This document shows positions 9,858-19,571 of a stretch of 57,695 nucleotides of DNA, in pieces. This DNA is from Fibrobacteria bacterium (lineage in GTDB: Bacteria; Fibrobacterota; Fibrobacteria; UBA11236): the NCBI GenBank assembly GCA_025360005.1, contig JANYDA010000031.1:1-57695 (forward strand), in the 5' to 3' direction. How positions within the stretch are numbered: position 1 is the stretch's first letter; each line of letters starts with the position of its first letter. The notes under the pieces are model-generated. The model saw nothing but the letters and a program-made list of their open reading frames with translations, did not search any database and was not told the DNA's origin. The position numbers and the translations under genes are program-made.

Positions 9858-11727
9858 AATCGGACAAAGCGGGAACTTGCGCCGCAAGCGCCGGGGCCGG
9901 GAAAGGCAGAAAACGCTTGAGGCCTTTGCTGGCCTGCAGGCAGAAGTTCAGCAACACGTCCTTGTCCTGATCGGAGAAGGCGCGCCCGGCGGATAAATCC
10001 AGCGCCTTTTTGTCGTACATGGTGAGGGAACCCATGATTTTCCCGTCGATCTCGATAGCCATTGCCAGCACGGATTCGCAGGGAATGGTGTCGGAAGCGT
10101 AGGGGGTATCCTGCAGCTTGTCTATCTTGAGCACGCCTTTGCCCGGCGCCATATCGTCGCAGATGTATTCGTCCACGGACAGAATGTCCTTCATCCAGAC
10201 CGGGTTGCGGTGGCTCAGGGTATCGCGCACTTGCAACTCCCCGTCCGGGGCGCTCCGCAAGCGTAACACGCAGGTTTCCGCTTCCAGGATCAACCGCAGG
10301 TTGGAGAGGATCATCTTGGTAAGGTCCGGAAGCGTGCGGGAATTGGCGATATCGAAGGAGAATTGCGCGATGGCGGAATACTTGAGCGATTGCACCTTGA
10401 TGGATTCCATTTCGCGGTTCTTGCACATCTCCCGCGCCAGCATGTCGCCGATCTTCTTGATCAGCCCCATCTCCTCTTTCAGGTGGTTCTTCTCGGAGTG
10501 GAGGTAGATGAAAAGGGTGCCGATCAATTCGTTGCCGGAACGGATGGGCTGGAGCAGGTACCATTTCTTGGCGCGCGGCGTTTTGCCGGTGGCGTTGACG
10601 CAGAAAGTGGTGGGCGTCTTGATGACGCGCTGGGTGAAGAAATCGTCCAGCAGCATGGTACGCTCGCGCAGCATGCTCACGCTTACGGAGCTGGAAGCTT
10701 TGGCTATGAACGCCCGATCGGGAGGGTTGAATTCGTAATAGGTGCACACCCTGGCCCCGAAGGCGTTGGCGATTTTCATCAGCAGCAGGTTCAGCCTCTC
10801 CTCGAACCGGTACTTCATGGACAGGATTTCCCGTACGCTGTTCAACAGGCCCAGGGTATAGGCGGAGTTCTGGTTCGTTTCGTATTCCTTGGACGTCTTG
10901 ATGACTTCCGCCGTAAGGCTGGCCAACTCCTCCAGGAAACTCACGTCGGTGGCGTCGAATACGCGCGCGGGATTCTTGCTGGCGATATTGATCACCCCCA
11001 CCGCCTCTTCTCCGAACATCAGGGGGCAGCAGATGGATGACACGATTTCCGGCCGCTGGTAGTCGGCGGACAGGGCCTGCTTGTCCACTGCGCCGTTGAT
11101 GAGGATGGGTTCGCAGCGGCGTACCGCATTCCCGGAGATGCCCCGGCCTACACGTTGGATGGAGGAAACGATGACGCTCTCCTCCATGCCATAGGCGGAC
11201 TCGATGGTCAATTGGCGCTTGGAGGGATCCAGGAGCATGATGGAGCCGGTATCCGCGCGCGAGGATTTGACCGCCGTGCTCAGGATGACTTTGAAGATCT
11301 CGGCCTTGTTCTTGGTGAGGCATACCGCTTCCCGGATCTCTTCCAGGCTTTGCAATATGCCTTCCTTCTCCGCGGGCTGTCCCTTGCGGATGCTGCAGAA
11401 CAGGATGCGCGCGCCCAGGCCGCTGATGACGTCGACTTTTTTCAAAGGCAGCTTCTTGAGCCGTGCCGCTATCGACGCATTATGGGTGGTATCGATGATG
11501 ATGGATAGATGGGGGTACTGGGTCAGGCGGCCCAGATCCTCCAGGTCGGGATTGAGCACCTTGACGACTTGTATCCCTTCCGAATCCAACAAGCTGGGAA
11601 GCAGATTGGCCGCTTCGCGGTTGAGGCCAACGATGGCGACTTGGCGGATCTCCCCGCGGTTTTCCCCCGGACGTGGATCCCTGTCCGCGTTCAAGGACGA
11701 AGGATTCGGTTCGTTGTGCTCGGGCAT
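9856..11727 (-). CDS. Cytoplasmic sensor with Rossmann-like N-domain and three GAF domains
   Basis: A 623-residue soluble protein. I chose ATG 11727 (MPEHNEPN) because the longer open frame upstream is arginine- and proline-rich without homology character. Residues about 25-115 look like a nucleotide-binding or receiver-like alpha/beta fold (IRQVAIVGLNREAANLLPSL, then HLSIIIDTTHN). Three GAF-type domains follow: the first around SIMLLDPSKRQLTIESAYGM, the second around ARVCTYYEFNPPDRAF, the third around TCVLRLRSAPDGELQV. There is no kinase, cyclase, GGDEF or DNA-binding output, so it probably acts through a partner. The N-domain plus GAF arrangement is known from delta-proteobacterial sensors; the ligand is unknown. 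Confidence 0.75.
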   Translation of the reverse strand: MPEHNEPNPSSLNADRDPRPGENRGEIRQVAIVGLNREAANLLPSLLDSEGIQVVKVLNPDLEDLGRLTQYPHLSIIIDTTHNASIAARLKKLPLKKVDVISGLGARILFCSIRKGQPAEKEGILQSLEEIREAVCLTKNKAEIFKVILSTAVKSSRADTGSIMLLDPSKRQLTIESAYGMEESVIVSSIQRVGRGISGNAVRRCEPILINGAVDKQALSADYQRPEIVSSICCPLMFGEEAVGVINIASKNPARVFDATDVSFLEELASLTAEVIKTSKEYETNQNSAYTLGLLNSVREILSMKYRFEERLNLLLMKIANAFGARVCTYYEFNPPDRAFIAKASSSVSVSMLRERTMLLDDFFTQRVIKTPTTFCVNATGKTPRAKKWYLLQPIRSGNELIGTLFIYLHSEKNHLKEEMGLIKKIGDMLAREMCKNREMESIKVQSLKYSAIAQFSFDIANSRTLPDLTKMILSNLRLILEAETCVLRLRSAPDGELQVRDTLSHRNPVWMKDILSVDEYICDDMAPGKGVLKIDKLQDTPYASDTIPCESVLAMAIEIDGKIMGSLTMYDKKALDLSAGRAFSDQDKDVLLNFCLQASKGLKRFLPFPAPALAAQVPALSD

Positions 11728-11991
11728 TTCCCCATCCGGTCCCGGGAAGGAGGGCGGCAGGGCGCCGCCGGGCCTCCGGGAATGACGTCCTTTATTGTAC
11801 GGCAGGCGTTGCGGTCCTGCAATGATGGGAAACGCGGAGCCGGAGGCGCGGGCGCAAAAACCCAAAGGGCAAATACCCCAAAACCGCGCGCCGGGGTAAC
11901 TTGCGCGAGACGTCCGGGCCGGGCGCGCCCTTCGGCTTGGGTCCACCATCGCCGCGTTGTCGGATACGGGCCTTTCCGCTACAATAGTGGC

Positions 11992-14178
11992 ATGCGTTCA
12001 ATGTCACTTTTGCCGGGATCCGGGGCACGGCCCTCCTTGCGCCGTCGTTTGGACACCGTTGAGCCCCCTCCTCTGGCCTACGCGGCGGGACTGATTGCGG
12101 TGGGGATAGGCAGCGTGCTCATCCCCGTTTCCTACCTGGCCATCACCTTCGGAGAAATCTGCGCTCTGCGCCAGCACGCGGTGGGAAACCTGGGCTGGAT
12201 CCTGGGCCCGGAGGCCGGCGTGTTCTCGGGACTCGGGTATCTTCTCATCCTCATTTTCCTGGGAGTGCTTTCCTTTTTCCTGGTCCGTCCTTTCGTGGCG
12301 CTGCACCGGAAATCCAAAGCGGAGCCTTCCCTTTTGCCGGGGGAGGAACCCCGCCTCCACGCCTTCATCCAGCAAATCTGCACGGCTCTTGGATCGCCCG
12401 CTCCCATCCGCATCCAGGTGAGCATGGACGTGAACGCCAGCGCGCGCCTGGCGCCGGGCTGGCTTCACTTCTGGACGGGCGGATTGGAACTGGTGTTGGG
12501 CCTGCCATTGGTGAGGGGATTGGAGCTGGGCCAATTCGCGGGCGTGCTCGCCCATGAACTGGGGCATTTCCGCCAAGGCGCGGCCATGCGCATGGTGCAC
12601 GGCTTGCGCTCGGTCAACCTGTGGTTTTCCCGCGCGGCCAACCGGGAAGACCCGTGGGAACGGGATCTGGAGGGCCATCGGCACCGCATGGATCCGTTCC
12701 TCTTCGGCTTGTACTGGTTCGCGCGCGTTTGCGCCTGGATCGCCAAGCAAATACTCAGGGCGCATGTGCGCGCCGGGCAGGGGATCAGTTGCCTGCTGCT
12801 CCGCCAGATGGAGCACCAGGCGGACGGGGCGGCCATCAGGCTGGTGGGCGGTGAGACTTTCGCGAGCATGGTGCTGGAAGCCAAGGTCATCGAGGCCGCC
12901 TGGGGTCTGGCCAACCGCAGCTTGGGGATGGCTTTGCGCGAGGGGCGTTTGGCCGATGATCTGCCGGCTCTGGTTTCCGCCCACACCCGCGTATTCATCC
13001 CGGAAGTGCGCCGCAAGATGGAGCGCTCCCTGCTGGCCGAAAAAACCGCCTTGTTCGATACCCATCCCAGCCTCGCCGACAGGGTAAGGCGCGCGCGGCG
13101 TTCTTCCCTGCGCGGCATGTTCCGGTCCAGCGGCGCCTCGCACATGCTCTTCTCCGATTTCGGGGCGCTTTCCCGGCGGGCCACCGCCGCTTTCTACCAA
13201 CGTGATCTAGGTGACGATTTTAACCCATCCCGGATGATGTCCACTTCCGACCTGGTGACCGGCCAAAGCGAGGTCCAGGTGGGCGAGGCCGCCGTGAGCG
13301 GGTATTTCCTGGGCCTGCTCACCAATCTCCGGCCCATCTGGTTGGGGCCGGAAGAGGTGCGCGCGGACGCCGCCGCCGGCTGCGGGGAAACCGGCGTGTT
13401 GCAGGATCGTCTCATGGGCGCGCGCGCGCGCATTGAAACGGATCATGCCTTGGTTTCGGAATTGTACCTGGCTTACGCCGCCGCCGACGCGCGCATGCTT
13501 GATGCCGTGCAGGCGCTGGCCCTGATGCGGGCGAATTTCTGGATCGAACCGGGCGACTTCCAATTGCGCAAGGGCGGCGCCGTGCAGGCTGCCAGGGCCT
13601 TCCAGGAGGCCGAAACCGAGCAGCGCCGCATTTCCGACCGGCTGGGCGATTTCGAAGCGGCCATGCGCCTCCGCATTGCCAGCGCCCTGGGCCTGCTCGC
13701 GGACCCGCGCGTGCGCGAACGCCTGGGGGATGCGCGCAGTTGCGCCCAGGAGGTAACCCGATTGTTACCTGTGCTCGCCTCGTTGGAACGGATCCAACCG
13801 CGCCTGGAATCCTTGCGCCGATCTTTCCACGGTATGGGCATCCTCCTGGAGAACCTGGACGGCAACGACGGTTCCCCGGAAATCGACGCCCAGCTGAAGA
13901 CCCATGCCTTGGCCATCCGGTTGGAATTGAAGTCCCTGGTCATCGGATTCGCGGAGCTGGAATACCCGTTCGGTTCCGTCGCGTCCTCGTCGCGCCTGGT
14001 GGACTACGCCATGGACGGCTTGCCCATGGAACAGGATTTCGCCGCCCACTACACCGCGGCCGAAGAAGCCCTGGGCCGTTGCTATGCGCTCTACTTCCGG
14101 ATTTTCGGAAGGCTTTCGCTGGCAGCTGGAAGGGTTGAAGGCGTGCTCGGATTGGGGCCCTTGCAAGTGGACCGGTAG
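11992..14178 (+). CDS. Membrane M48-family zinc metalloprotease
   Basis: A 728-residue HtpX/Ste24-type protease. Start ATG 11992 (MRSMSLLPG) opens the homologous region; the frame upstream runs antisense through the GAF gene and is rejected. Two membrane helices (about residues 25-55 and 78-102) precede the catalytic domain with HELGHF at His188 and a third-ligand motif EHQADG starting at Glu274, the classic HExxH...E zinc site. Residues about 400-728 are a long helical, charged extension with no motif I recognise, more than twice the size of a simple HtpX. Likely role: quality control of membrane proteins. Confidence 0.85.
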   Translation: MRSMSLLPGSGARPSLRRRLDTVEPPPLAYAAGLIAVGIGSVLIPVSYLAITFGEICALRQHAVGNLGWILGPEAGVFSGLGYLLILIFLGVLSFFLVRPFVALHRKSKAEPSLLPGEEPRLHAFIQQICTALGSPAPIRIQVSMDVNASARLAPGWLHFWTGGLELVLGLPLVRGLELGQFAGVLAHELGHFRQGAAMRMVHGLRSVNLWFSRAANREDPWERDLEGHRHRMDPFLFGLYWFARVCAWIAKQILRAHVRAGQGISCLLLRQMEHQADGAAIRLVGGETFASMVLEAKVIEAAWGLANRSLGMALREGRLADDLPALVSAHTRVFIPEVRRKMERSLLAEKTALFDTHPSLADRVRRARRSSLRGMFRSSGASHMLFSDFGALSRRATAAFYQRDLGDDFNPSRMMSTSDLVTGQSEVQVGEAAVSGYFLGLLTNLRPIWLGPEEVRADAAAGCGETGVLQDRLMGARARIETDHALVSELYLAYAAADARMLDAVQALALMRANFWIEPGDFQLRKGGAVQAARAFQEAETEQRRISDRLGDFEAAMRLRIASALGLLADPRVRERLGDARSCAQEVTRLLPVLASLERIQPRLESLRRSFHGMGILLENLDGNDGSPEIDAQLKTHALAIRLELKSLVIGFAELEYPFGSVASSSRLVDYAMDGLPMEQDFAAHYTAAEEALGRCYALYFRIFGRLSLAAGRVEGVLGLGPLQVDR

Positions 14179-14198
14179 TTCTTTGCCATCGGAAAGGC

Positions 14199-14220
14199 CT
14201 TCCCGTTACGGTAACGGAAG
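14199..14220. terminator. Bulged hairpin between convergent genes
   Basis: CTTCC(C)GTTAC-G-GTAACGGAAG forms a 10-bp stem with one bulged C in the 44-bp gap between the M48 protease stop and the UbiB stop. There is no clear T-run on either side. Position and strength make it a plausible bidirectional terminator. Confidence 0.45.
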
Positions 14221-14222
14221 CG

Positions 14223-15917
14223 TTACTTCCAACTGCCCTTCCTCAGGATGATGGAAACCAGCAGCCAGAATCCCACGAAGGCCGCGCTCAGGAAGCCGGC
14301 CACGCCTATCAGGGGTACTCCATACCATTTGGGCGGGATCCCGGACAGCACCACCAGCGAGGAGCCGATGATCAGGGAAGCCAGCACCAGGGCGAATACC
14401 AGGCGCGTCATCATGCGTTCGTGGGTTTTCAGGATCGGCTCCAGGCCCAGGTGCTGGAACTCGATGCGGAGCTTGCCGCGTTTGATGAGGCCAAGGATGT
14501 CCCGCGCCTGGGCGGGAAACTCCTTCAGCATCGGCGTCAGATCCAGCGCGCCGTGATAGAGATCCTTGGCCAATCGATCCGGGCGCAGGCGCTCCTTCAT
14601 GGCCTGCCTGGCGAACGGCCGGATGGTCTCCACCATGTCGAATTCCGGATCCAACCTGCGGGCCACGCCTTCCAGGGTCACGATGGCCTTCAGCATCAGG
14701 TAGAATCCCGGGGGCATGCGCAAGCGATTGTTGATGATTAGGCGGATCAGGCGGTTGAGGAACTCCCCCATGCGGAAATCCTTCAACGTCACAAAGGAAT
14801 ATGCTTCCAGAAGTTCGCTTACCTGGAATTCCAGGTCCTCGACGATATCGCTGGGTTGGTAGGCCAGCAAAAGCAGGGTCTTGGCGATGCGACCGGCATC
14901 CTGCCCGGCTATGCCCACCAGGATTTCCAGCAGGCGCTCGCGATGGACGGGGGAGAGCGACCCCACCATCCCGTAGTCCAGAAAGCAGATGGTCCCGTCG
15001 GCCTGTACCAGGATATTTCCGGGATGCGGATCGGCGTGGAAGAAACCCTGGCGGAACACCTGGTGCAGGAGCACCTGGGACAAGTCTTTGGCGATGCGTC
15101 CCGGGTCCATACCAGCGTGGCGGATCCCTTCCAGGTTGGAAACTTTGATGCCGTCGATCCATTCCAGCGCCAGTACCATGCGCGTGGTGTAGGCGCGGTG
15201 CACCTTGGGAACGTAGAAAGCGGAAAGGTCCATGGATGCCTGTGCGAACCGTTCCATCTGGGAAGCTTCCAGGGAGAAATCCAATTCCTTGAGGATGGTG
15301 CGCTCGAACTCCTCGCAAATGCCCACCGGGTTGAGCACGTCCATCCCTTGCACGTATTTCTCCAGCAGGAAAGCCAGGTGGAACATGATCTCCAGATCCA
15401 CCTTTACCAGATCCTCGATGCCGGGGCGTTGCACCTTGATGGCCACTTTTTCGCCCGTAAACAGCTCGGCGCGGTACACCTGCGCCATGGAAGCGGATGC
15501 GATGGGGGCTTCCCCGAATTGGCGGAAAAGCGTTTCCACCGGTTTGCCCGCTTGCGCCGACACCACCGCCTTGGCTTCCTTGGTTGGAAACGGGGGGACC
15601 GAATCCTGGAGCTTTTCCAATTCGGAGGCCCATTCCGGCGACAGCAGATCCGGACGATTGCCGGCCATCTGGCCGAACTTGATGAAGGTGGGACCCAACT
15701 CCTCCAGGGCCATGCGGAAGCGTTCGGGACGCGTCAATTGCGGGCCCGCATGCCTGGGCGGCAGGCGGAAATACTTCGTCCCCAAATCCAGGTACTTGTC
15801 GAGATGGAGTTTATCGGAAAGATCCCCGAAACCGTGCTTCACGAACACCGACAGGATTTCCCGGAACCGGTTGACGTTGCGGTAGGTCTTGGAAAGGCGG
15901 CGGAAATTCCGGATCAA
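14223..15917 (-). CDS. ubiB: UbiB/AarF (ABC1) atypical kinase
   Basis: A 564-residue protein-kinase-like ATPase of the ABC1/ADCK family, which supports ubiquinone or other prenyl-lipid metabolism. Visible hallmarks: the KxGQ motif (TFIKFGQ) near residue 77, the Ala-rich nucleotide loop (ASASMAQVYRAE) near 140, the Lys of VAIKVQRPGI, the catalytic HADPHPGN near 285 and the DYG metal motif (FLDYGMVG) near 305. Two C-terminal membrane helices (about 505-560) are typical. It begins 13 bp after the phasin-like gene on the same strand, so the two are co-transcribed. The genuine lipid substrate cannot be told from sequence. Confidence 0.9.
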   Translation of the reverse strand: MIRNFRRLSKTYRNVNRFREILSVFVKHGFGDLSDKLHLDKYLDLGTKYFRLPPRHAGPQLTRPERFRMALEELGPTFIKFGQMAGNRPDLLSPEWASELEKLQDSVPPFPTKEAKAVVSAQAGKPVETLFRQFGEAPIASASMAQVYRAELFTGEKVAIKVQRPGIEDLVKVDLEIMFHLAFLLEKYVQGMDVLNPVGICEEFERTILKELDFSLEASQMERFAQASMDLSAFYVPKVHRAYTTRMVLALEWIDGIKVSNLEGIRHAGMDPGRIAKDLSQVLLHQVFRQGFFHADPHPGNILVQADGTICFLDYGMVGSLSPVHRERLLEILVGIAGQDAGRIAKTLLLLAYQPSDIVEDLEFQVSELLEAYSFVTLKDFRMGEFLNRLIRLIINNRLRMPPGFYLMLKAIVTLEGVARRLDPEFDMVETIRPFARQAMKERLRPDRLAKDLYHGALDLTPMLKEFPAQARDILGLIKRGKLRIEFQHLGLEPILKTHERMMTRLVFALVLASLIIGSSLVVLSGIPPKWYGVPLIGVAGFLSAAFVGFWLLVSIILRKGSWK

Positions 15918-15930
15918 GCCGTCACCGGTA

Positions 15931-16275
15931 TCACGCAGCGGGGTTCCGGGCTTCCAGCGCCGCGATTTTGACCTCCAGAGCCTGGCCGCCGGCCTCGAGC
16001 GCCTTGACGCGCGCCTCCAGCACCTTGAGATCCGATCGGCGCGGGATGTCGAGCTTTACCAAAGCCGCATCCACGCCGGATTGCACCGCCTTCTCCAGGG
16101 TCGTTCTGGCCTCATCCGATTTCCGCACGATCTCATCGATGAATTTTTTGCCGTCGGATTCGCTGAGCTTGGCCTCTTCGGCCATGCGTTTGCCCAGTTC
16201 TTCGATCTTGTCGCGGGTTAGGAAAGCCAGGCCGACGCCGGCGTAGAGGGTTCTCTTGAGGGATTCAAACAGCAT
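15931..16275 (-). CDS. Phasin/PhaF-like coiled-coil protein
   Basis: A 114-residue helical protein. The start at ATG 16275 (MLFESLKRTLYAG) is set by a good AAAGGAAG ribosome-binding site; a longer frame to 16338 lacks one. The N-terminus (YAGVGLAFLTRDKIEELGKRM) and following amphipathic helices resemble polyhydroxyalkanoate-associated phasin-family proteins, and the C-terminus is a heptad-rich coil (VLEARVKALEAGGQ). Such proteins commonly sit next to UbiB-like kinases, as here, so a role with the kinase or with a lipid surface is more likely than PHA storage; no PHA synthase is in the window. Confidence 0.7.
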   Translation of the reverse strand: MLFESLKRTLYAGVGLAFLTRDKIEELGKRMAEEAKLSESDGKKFIDEIVRKSDEARTTLEKAVQSGVDAALVKLDIPRRSDLKVLEARVKALEAGGQALEVKIAALEARNPAA

Positions 16276-16334
16276 ACCGGGCTTCCTTTCGGAAATGGGC
16301 TGAAGGTGCGGGAATAAACTACAACATTCTGGCC

Positions 16335-17864
16335 TCAACCGCCCACGCGGAGCATGGCCTGCAGGGCGGGATGCGGTTCGATGAGGATACGATCCTCGCG
16401 GGCCAAGGCCAGCTTGTCCGCGTCCAGCAACCCCTGGGAATGCATATAGGAAAGCACGGGCCGGGACTCTCCGGAGCGATTGGGCATCAGGGTGTTGCGC
16501 ACTTTCAGCAAGAGGTTTTCCGCGAACCGTGGCACAGGGAAACCCGCCATGGCGCCCATTCTCCGCGGCTGTGCGCCCTCCATGCCGTCATTCACGATGC
16601 CCAAGTCGGCGAATTGCAGATCCTGGCGGGAAGGCTGTCCCAAGGGTAATTTCAGCTCGAAACCTTTTGGGACCGGCAGATTTCGCTCGAAGACCACGGG
16701 GCGCAGGGCCGGGTTGTATTTCATCAGCACGGCGGTGGAAAACCCCGATAAGATGCGCAATTGGCGCGGAGTCCATTCATGTTCCAGCTTCAAGGTTCTG
16801 ACTGCGGGCGCTGGGGGCGCGCTTTTGCGCAATCCGGGAAAAAGGATATCGGCCCTGAGGCCCAAACTGGAGGCGGCCAGGAACATGGCGTAATAATTCC
16901 GGGACACCCCGCCGAACCCGTCCGCCTGGTAGTTCTGGATGATTTCCGAAGCGTCGCGGCTGCCCGTTTCCTTGACGGCATCGAGCATACGCGCCGGACC
17001 GTTATTGTATGCCATGATGGCCAAAGGCCAGGAAGCCATGGAGTTGCGGCAGGTTTTGAGGAATTTCGCCGCCGCTCCCGTGGCTGCGCGCGGGTCGAAA
17101 CGTTGATCCACGCGTTCGCTGATGACCAGGTAGCGGCTTCCGCTGGACTTCATGAATTGCCACATTCCCGCGGCTCCGGCCGGCGACACGGCTTCCGGAT
17201 TGAAACGGGATTCCACATGGGCCAGGAATTTCAAACGGGTGGGAATGCCTTCGGCGCGGAACACGGAGTCCATCAAATCCAGGTACGGTAAGGAACTTTC
17301 CAGTCCGGATATGAAGGTCCGGCGCATACCGCGGCGGCCCACCAACCGTTCCGTGGAAGCGGCGATTTCCTCTCCCGTCCAATCGGGCGGGAACGCCTTC
17401 CGCAAAGATTGTTGCGCCGGGCTCCATTCGGATTCCGGAATCGCGGACAACAAGCGCAAGTCCGTTTTAAGGGTTTCCCGGGCCCGGGCCAGGCTGTCGT
17501 CGGCGGGCTTGGAATTCAGATTGCGCAAAGGGACCTTGCTGAAAACCACTTCCGGCGCATCGGGATCGAAAAGCAGGCCCTCGTCCTCATCCATGCGATA
17601 ATAGAGTTCGATCATGACGCAAGCCTGATCCAGGATATACTTGTCGGCCGTGAATGCGTTGTCGGTGACGATGAGCTTGCGGTTGGCGTCCAGGGGTCCG
17701 GCCCATGCCTGCGGGGCCATCCCGATGCAGCCCGCCAAACAGGCCGCCAATACGGATACGGTTCCTTTGGGGGCGGTCCCGGACAAGGCCATCGCCGGGG
17801 ACGCGCCAGAACCTTCCGGCTTGCGCTCCTCAACTAAAGCCAATGTGTTCCGCGAATCCAGCAT
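16335..17864 (-). CDS. SLT-domain lytic transglycosylase (MltD-like), exported
   Basis: A 509-residue periplasmic murein lytic transglycosylase (GH23 fold) that would cleave glycan strands to 1,6-anhydro ends. I take ATG 17864 (MLDSRNTLAL) or ATG 17792 (MALSGTAPK) as start; the frame further upstream is unlikely. An export signal follows with possible lipoboxes (LAAC near residue 42, LAGC near 46) and an alternative AWA-G signal peptidase I site near 55. The catalytic Glu lies in AHVESRFNPEA near residue 217, followed by GAAGMWQFM and MAYNNGPARM, typical of the SLT motifs. No LysM domain is evident. It heads a likely operon with the phasin-like and ubiB genes. Confidence 0.88.
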   Translation of the reverse strand: MLDSRNTLALVEERKPEGSGASPAMALSGTAPKGTVSVLAACLAGCIGMAPQAWAGPLDANRKLIVTDNAFTADKYILDQACVMIELYYRMDEDEGLLFDPDAPEVVFSKVPLRNLNSKPADDSLARARETLKTDLRLLSAIPESEWSPAQQSLRKAFPPDWTGEEIAASTERLVGRRGMRRTFISGLESSLPYLDLMDSVFRAEGIPTRLKFLAHVESRFNPEAVSPAGAAGMWQFMKSSGSRYLVISERVDQRFDPRAATGAAAKFLKTCRNSMASWPLAIMAYNNGPARMLDAVKETGSRDASEIIQNYQADGFGGVSRNYYAMFLAASSLGLRADILFPGLRKSAPPAPAVRTLKLEHEWTPRQLRILSGFSTAVLMKYNPALRPVVFERNLPVPKGFELKLPLGQPSRQDLQFADLGIVNDGMEGAQPRRMGAMAGFPVPRFAENLLLKVRNTLMPNRSGESRPVLSYMHSQGLLDADKLALAREDRILIEPHPALQAMLRVGG

Positions 17865-18054
17865 GATTTTTCTTGACGTGTTTCCGACGGAAATCCGGCG
17901 GTGATATGGTGCTAAAGTAAACGTTTGAGCGGGGAATGATCCGGATATTTTCCCCCGTTTTGGCGATGTTGGGGGTATTGCAACGTGATTTCCGTAGCTA
18001 TTTGCGCAGTCTACGAAGGTTACGCTATTTGCGTCGCGTCCGATTGGAGGAGTT

Positions 18055-19242
18055 TTACCGGGGAGCATCCCGTCCCGTCCCGCCCACGTATTTCCCATGC
18101 CTGTCTATATAAGCCCAAACCGGAGGACCCGCCGTGATAACGCGCACGCGGGCGCGCTCCTCCCGGAACGGGCCGGCTTCCGCGAAGGGCGTTGCCGTAA
18201 GGGTTTTGCCGCGGGTATCGAGAAACCCGGCGGTTTCACGTAACTGGTAGGTTACCAGGTCGCCCTGATCGGGAAGGATGATTCCCGCATCCTCCCGGTA
18301 GGCGCAGGTTAACCGGCCGGATCGATCAATCAACGCGTTCCCGCCCCCGATCATCCTGACCAGGGCCTTGCCGTTCCGGAACGGCCCCGCTTCCGCGAAG
18401 CCGGAGGCTACCACCGATCTGCCGGATCTATCGATATAGCCCCACGTCCCAAGGAACCTGTTGCCGCGCCATTGCCCGCGGCCCACGGGCGCCAGCCCCT
18501 CGTGGAAATCGCCCGCGGCATCGTACAAGGTATCGATGGCGAAGCCGCCGGAGCTGTCGATGAAACCCGATCGATAAGGCATTTCGCTTTCCACCCTCAC
18601 CAGGGCCAGGCCTTCCGAAAAGCCGCCCTGTACGTCCGGGAACAATGGGGGAATCACCTGCGCGCCCCGCTTGTCGATGAATGCCCAAGCGGCGTTTTCA
18701 TCGTCGCCCAAGCGTACCGCGGCCAGCCCTTGCGAATAGGGGCGGGCATCGGAGTAGAGGGCCTCCCCCTGCGGGATACCGTTGCTGTCGATGAATCCGT
18801 ACCCATTTTCGCCGGCTACGGACGCCAGCCCTTCCGCGAACGCGCCCGCCGCGGAATAGGCCGGAGGGATGATTTCCCATCCCGTAACATCCAGGTAACC
18901 CCAGACGCCGCCTTTCAGCACAGCGGCCCGGTGCCCGGAAAAACCGGCCGCCATATCATAGGCTGGGGGGATCCGCATGCTTCCGGCGGTATCGACGTAT
19001 CCGTATTTGCCTTTCAACCGCACCGGCGCCAGACCCTCCGCGAAATCCCCCGCCCATTCATAACGGAGCATGGGCAACGGAGCGGGTGCGGCCCGCGGGT
19101 GAGGGGCCATGGCCAGCGAAAATCCGGCGTTTTCCACCCCTCCTATTTTGCGGGCGGAATGGAATAGCGGCATGGCCCAAAGCGAAGCGGCCAAGGCGCA
19201 GGAGAGGGCGCGACGGATCCCCAAAACTAAAGCGGATTCCAT
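18055..19242 (-). CDS. Secreted WG-repeat protein
   Basis: A 395-residue protein with an N-terminal signal sequence (hydrophobic about residues 10-28) followed by about seven to eight degenerate WG (KWG-like) repeats: EGLAPVRLKGKYGYVDTAG, AAVLKGGVWGYLDVTG, EGLASVAGENGYGFIDSNG, and so on to the C-terminus. WG-repeat proteins form beta-propeller-like folds and are usually extracytoplasmic; no enzymatic residue is recognisable. It stands alone, 190 bp upstream of the lytic transglycosylase on the same strand. Function unknown. Confidence 0.8.
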   Translation of the reverse strand: MESALVLGIRRALSCALAASLWAMPLFHSARKIGGVENAGFSLAMAPHPRAAPAPLPMLRYEWAGDFAEGLAPVRLKGKYGYVDTAGSMRIPPAYDMAAGFSGHRAAVLKGGVWGYLDVTGWEIIPPAYSAAGAFAEGLASVAGENGYGFIDSNGIPQGEALYSDARPYSQGLAAVRLGDDENAAWAFIDKRGAQVIPPLFPDVQGGFSEGLALVRVESEMPYRSGFIDSSGGFAIDTLYDAAGDFHEGLAPVGRGQWRGNRFLGTWGYIDRSGRSVVASGFAEAGPFRNGKALVRMIGGGNALIDRSGRLTCAYREDAGIILPDQGDLVTYQLRETAGFLDTRGKTLTATPFAEAGPFREERARVRVITAGPPVWAYIDRHGKYVGGTGRDAPR

Positions 19243-19571
19243 GACATCTTGGGAAATAATAGGCCATCAACCGGAGCATGACCATAAAAATTTCCTTACC
19301 GGGATGATCCGTACCATCTCCCATTGGCGATTCCCGGCGATCCCGCTGCGCCGGTACGGTCCATATCCTACATTCTGACTTGGTTACCAGGTTTCCGGGG
19401 CATTCTTTTTCATCCTTTGGCGCTCATGACCGAGGCATGCGAAAGTCGGGGGCAGGCTGGTCCCGGCTCCGGTGCAGGACGGATCCATCCGCCGGAAAAT
19501 TCAGTCACGTAGATTCCACTTTGACCGTCCGTTGCCGGCGGGTAGTGGCCGATTCCCGAACGGGGGCAGTT
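19243..19571. other. Divergent intergenic region
   Basis: This 329-bp gap separates the WG-repeat gene (minus) from the giant TPR gene (plus) and must contain both promoters. A TATTAT hexamer on the minus strand (19256-19261) is close to the WG start; I see no convincing -35 partner. No coding frame here looks real. Confidence 0.4.
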
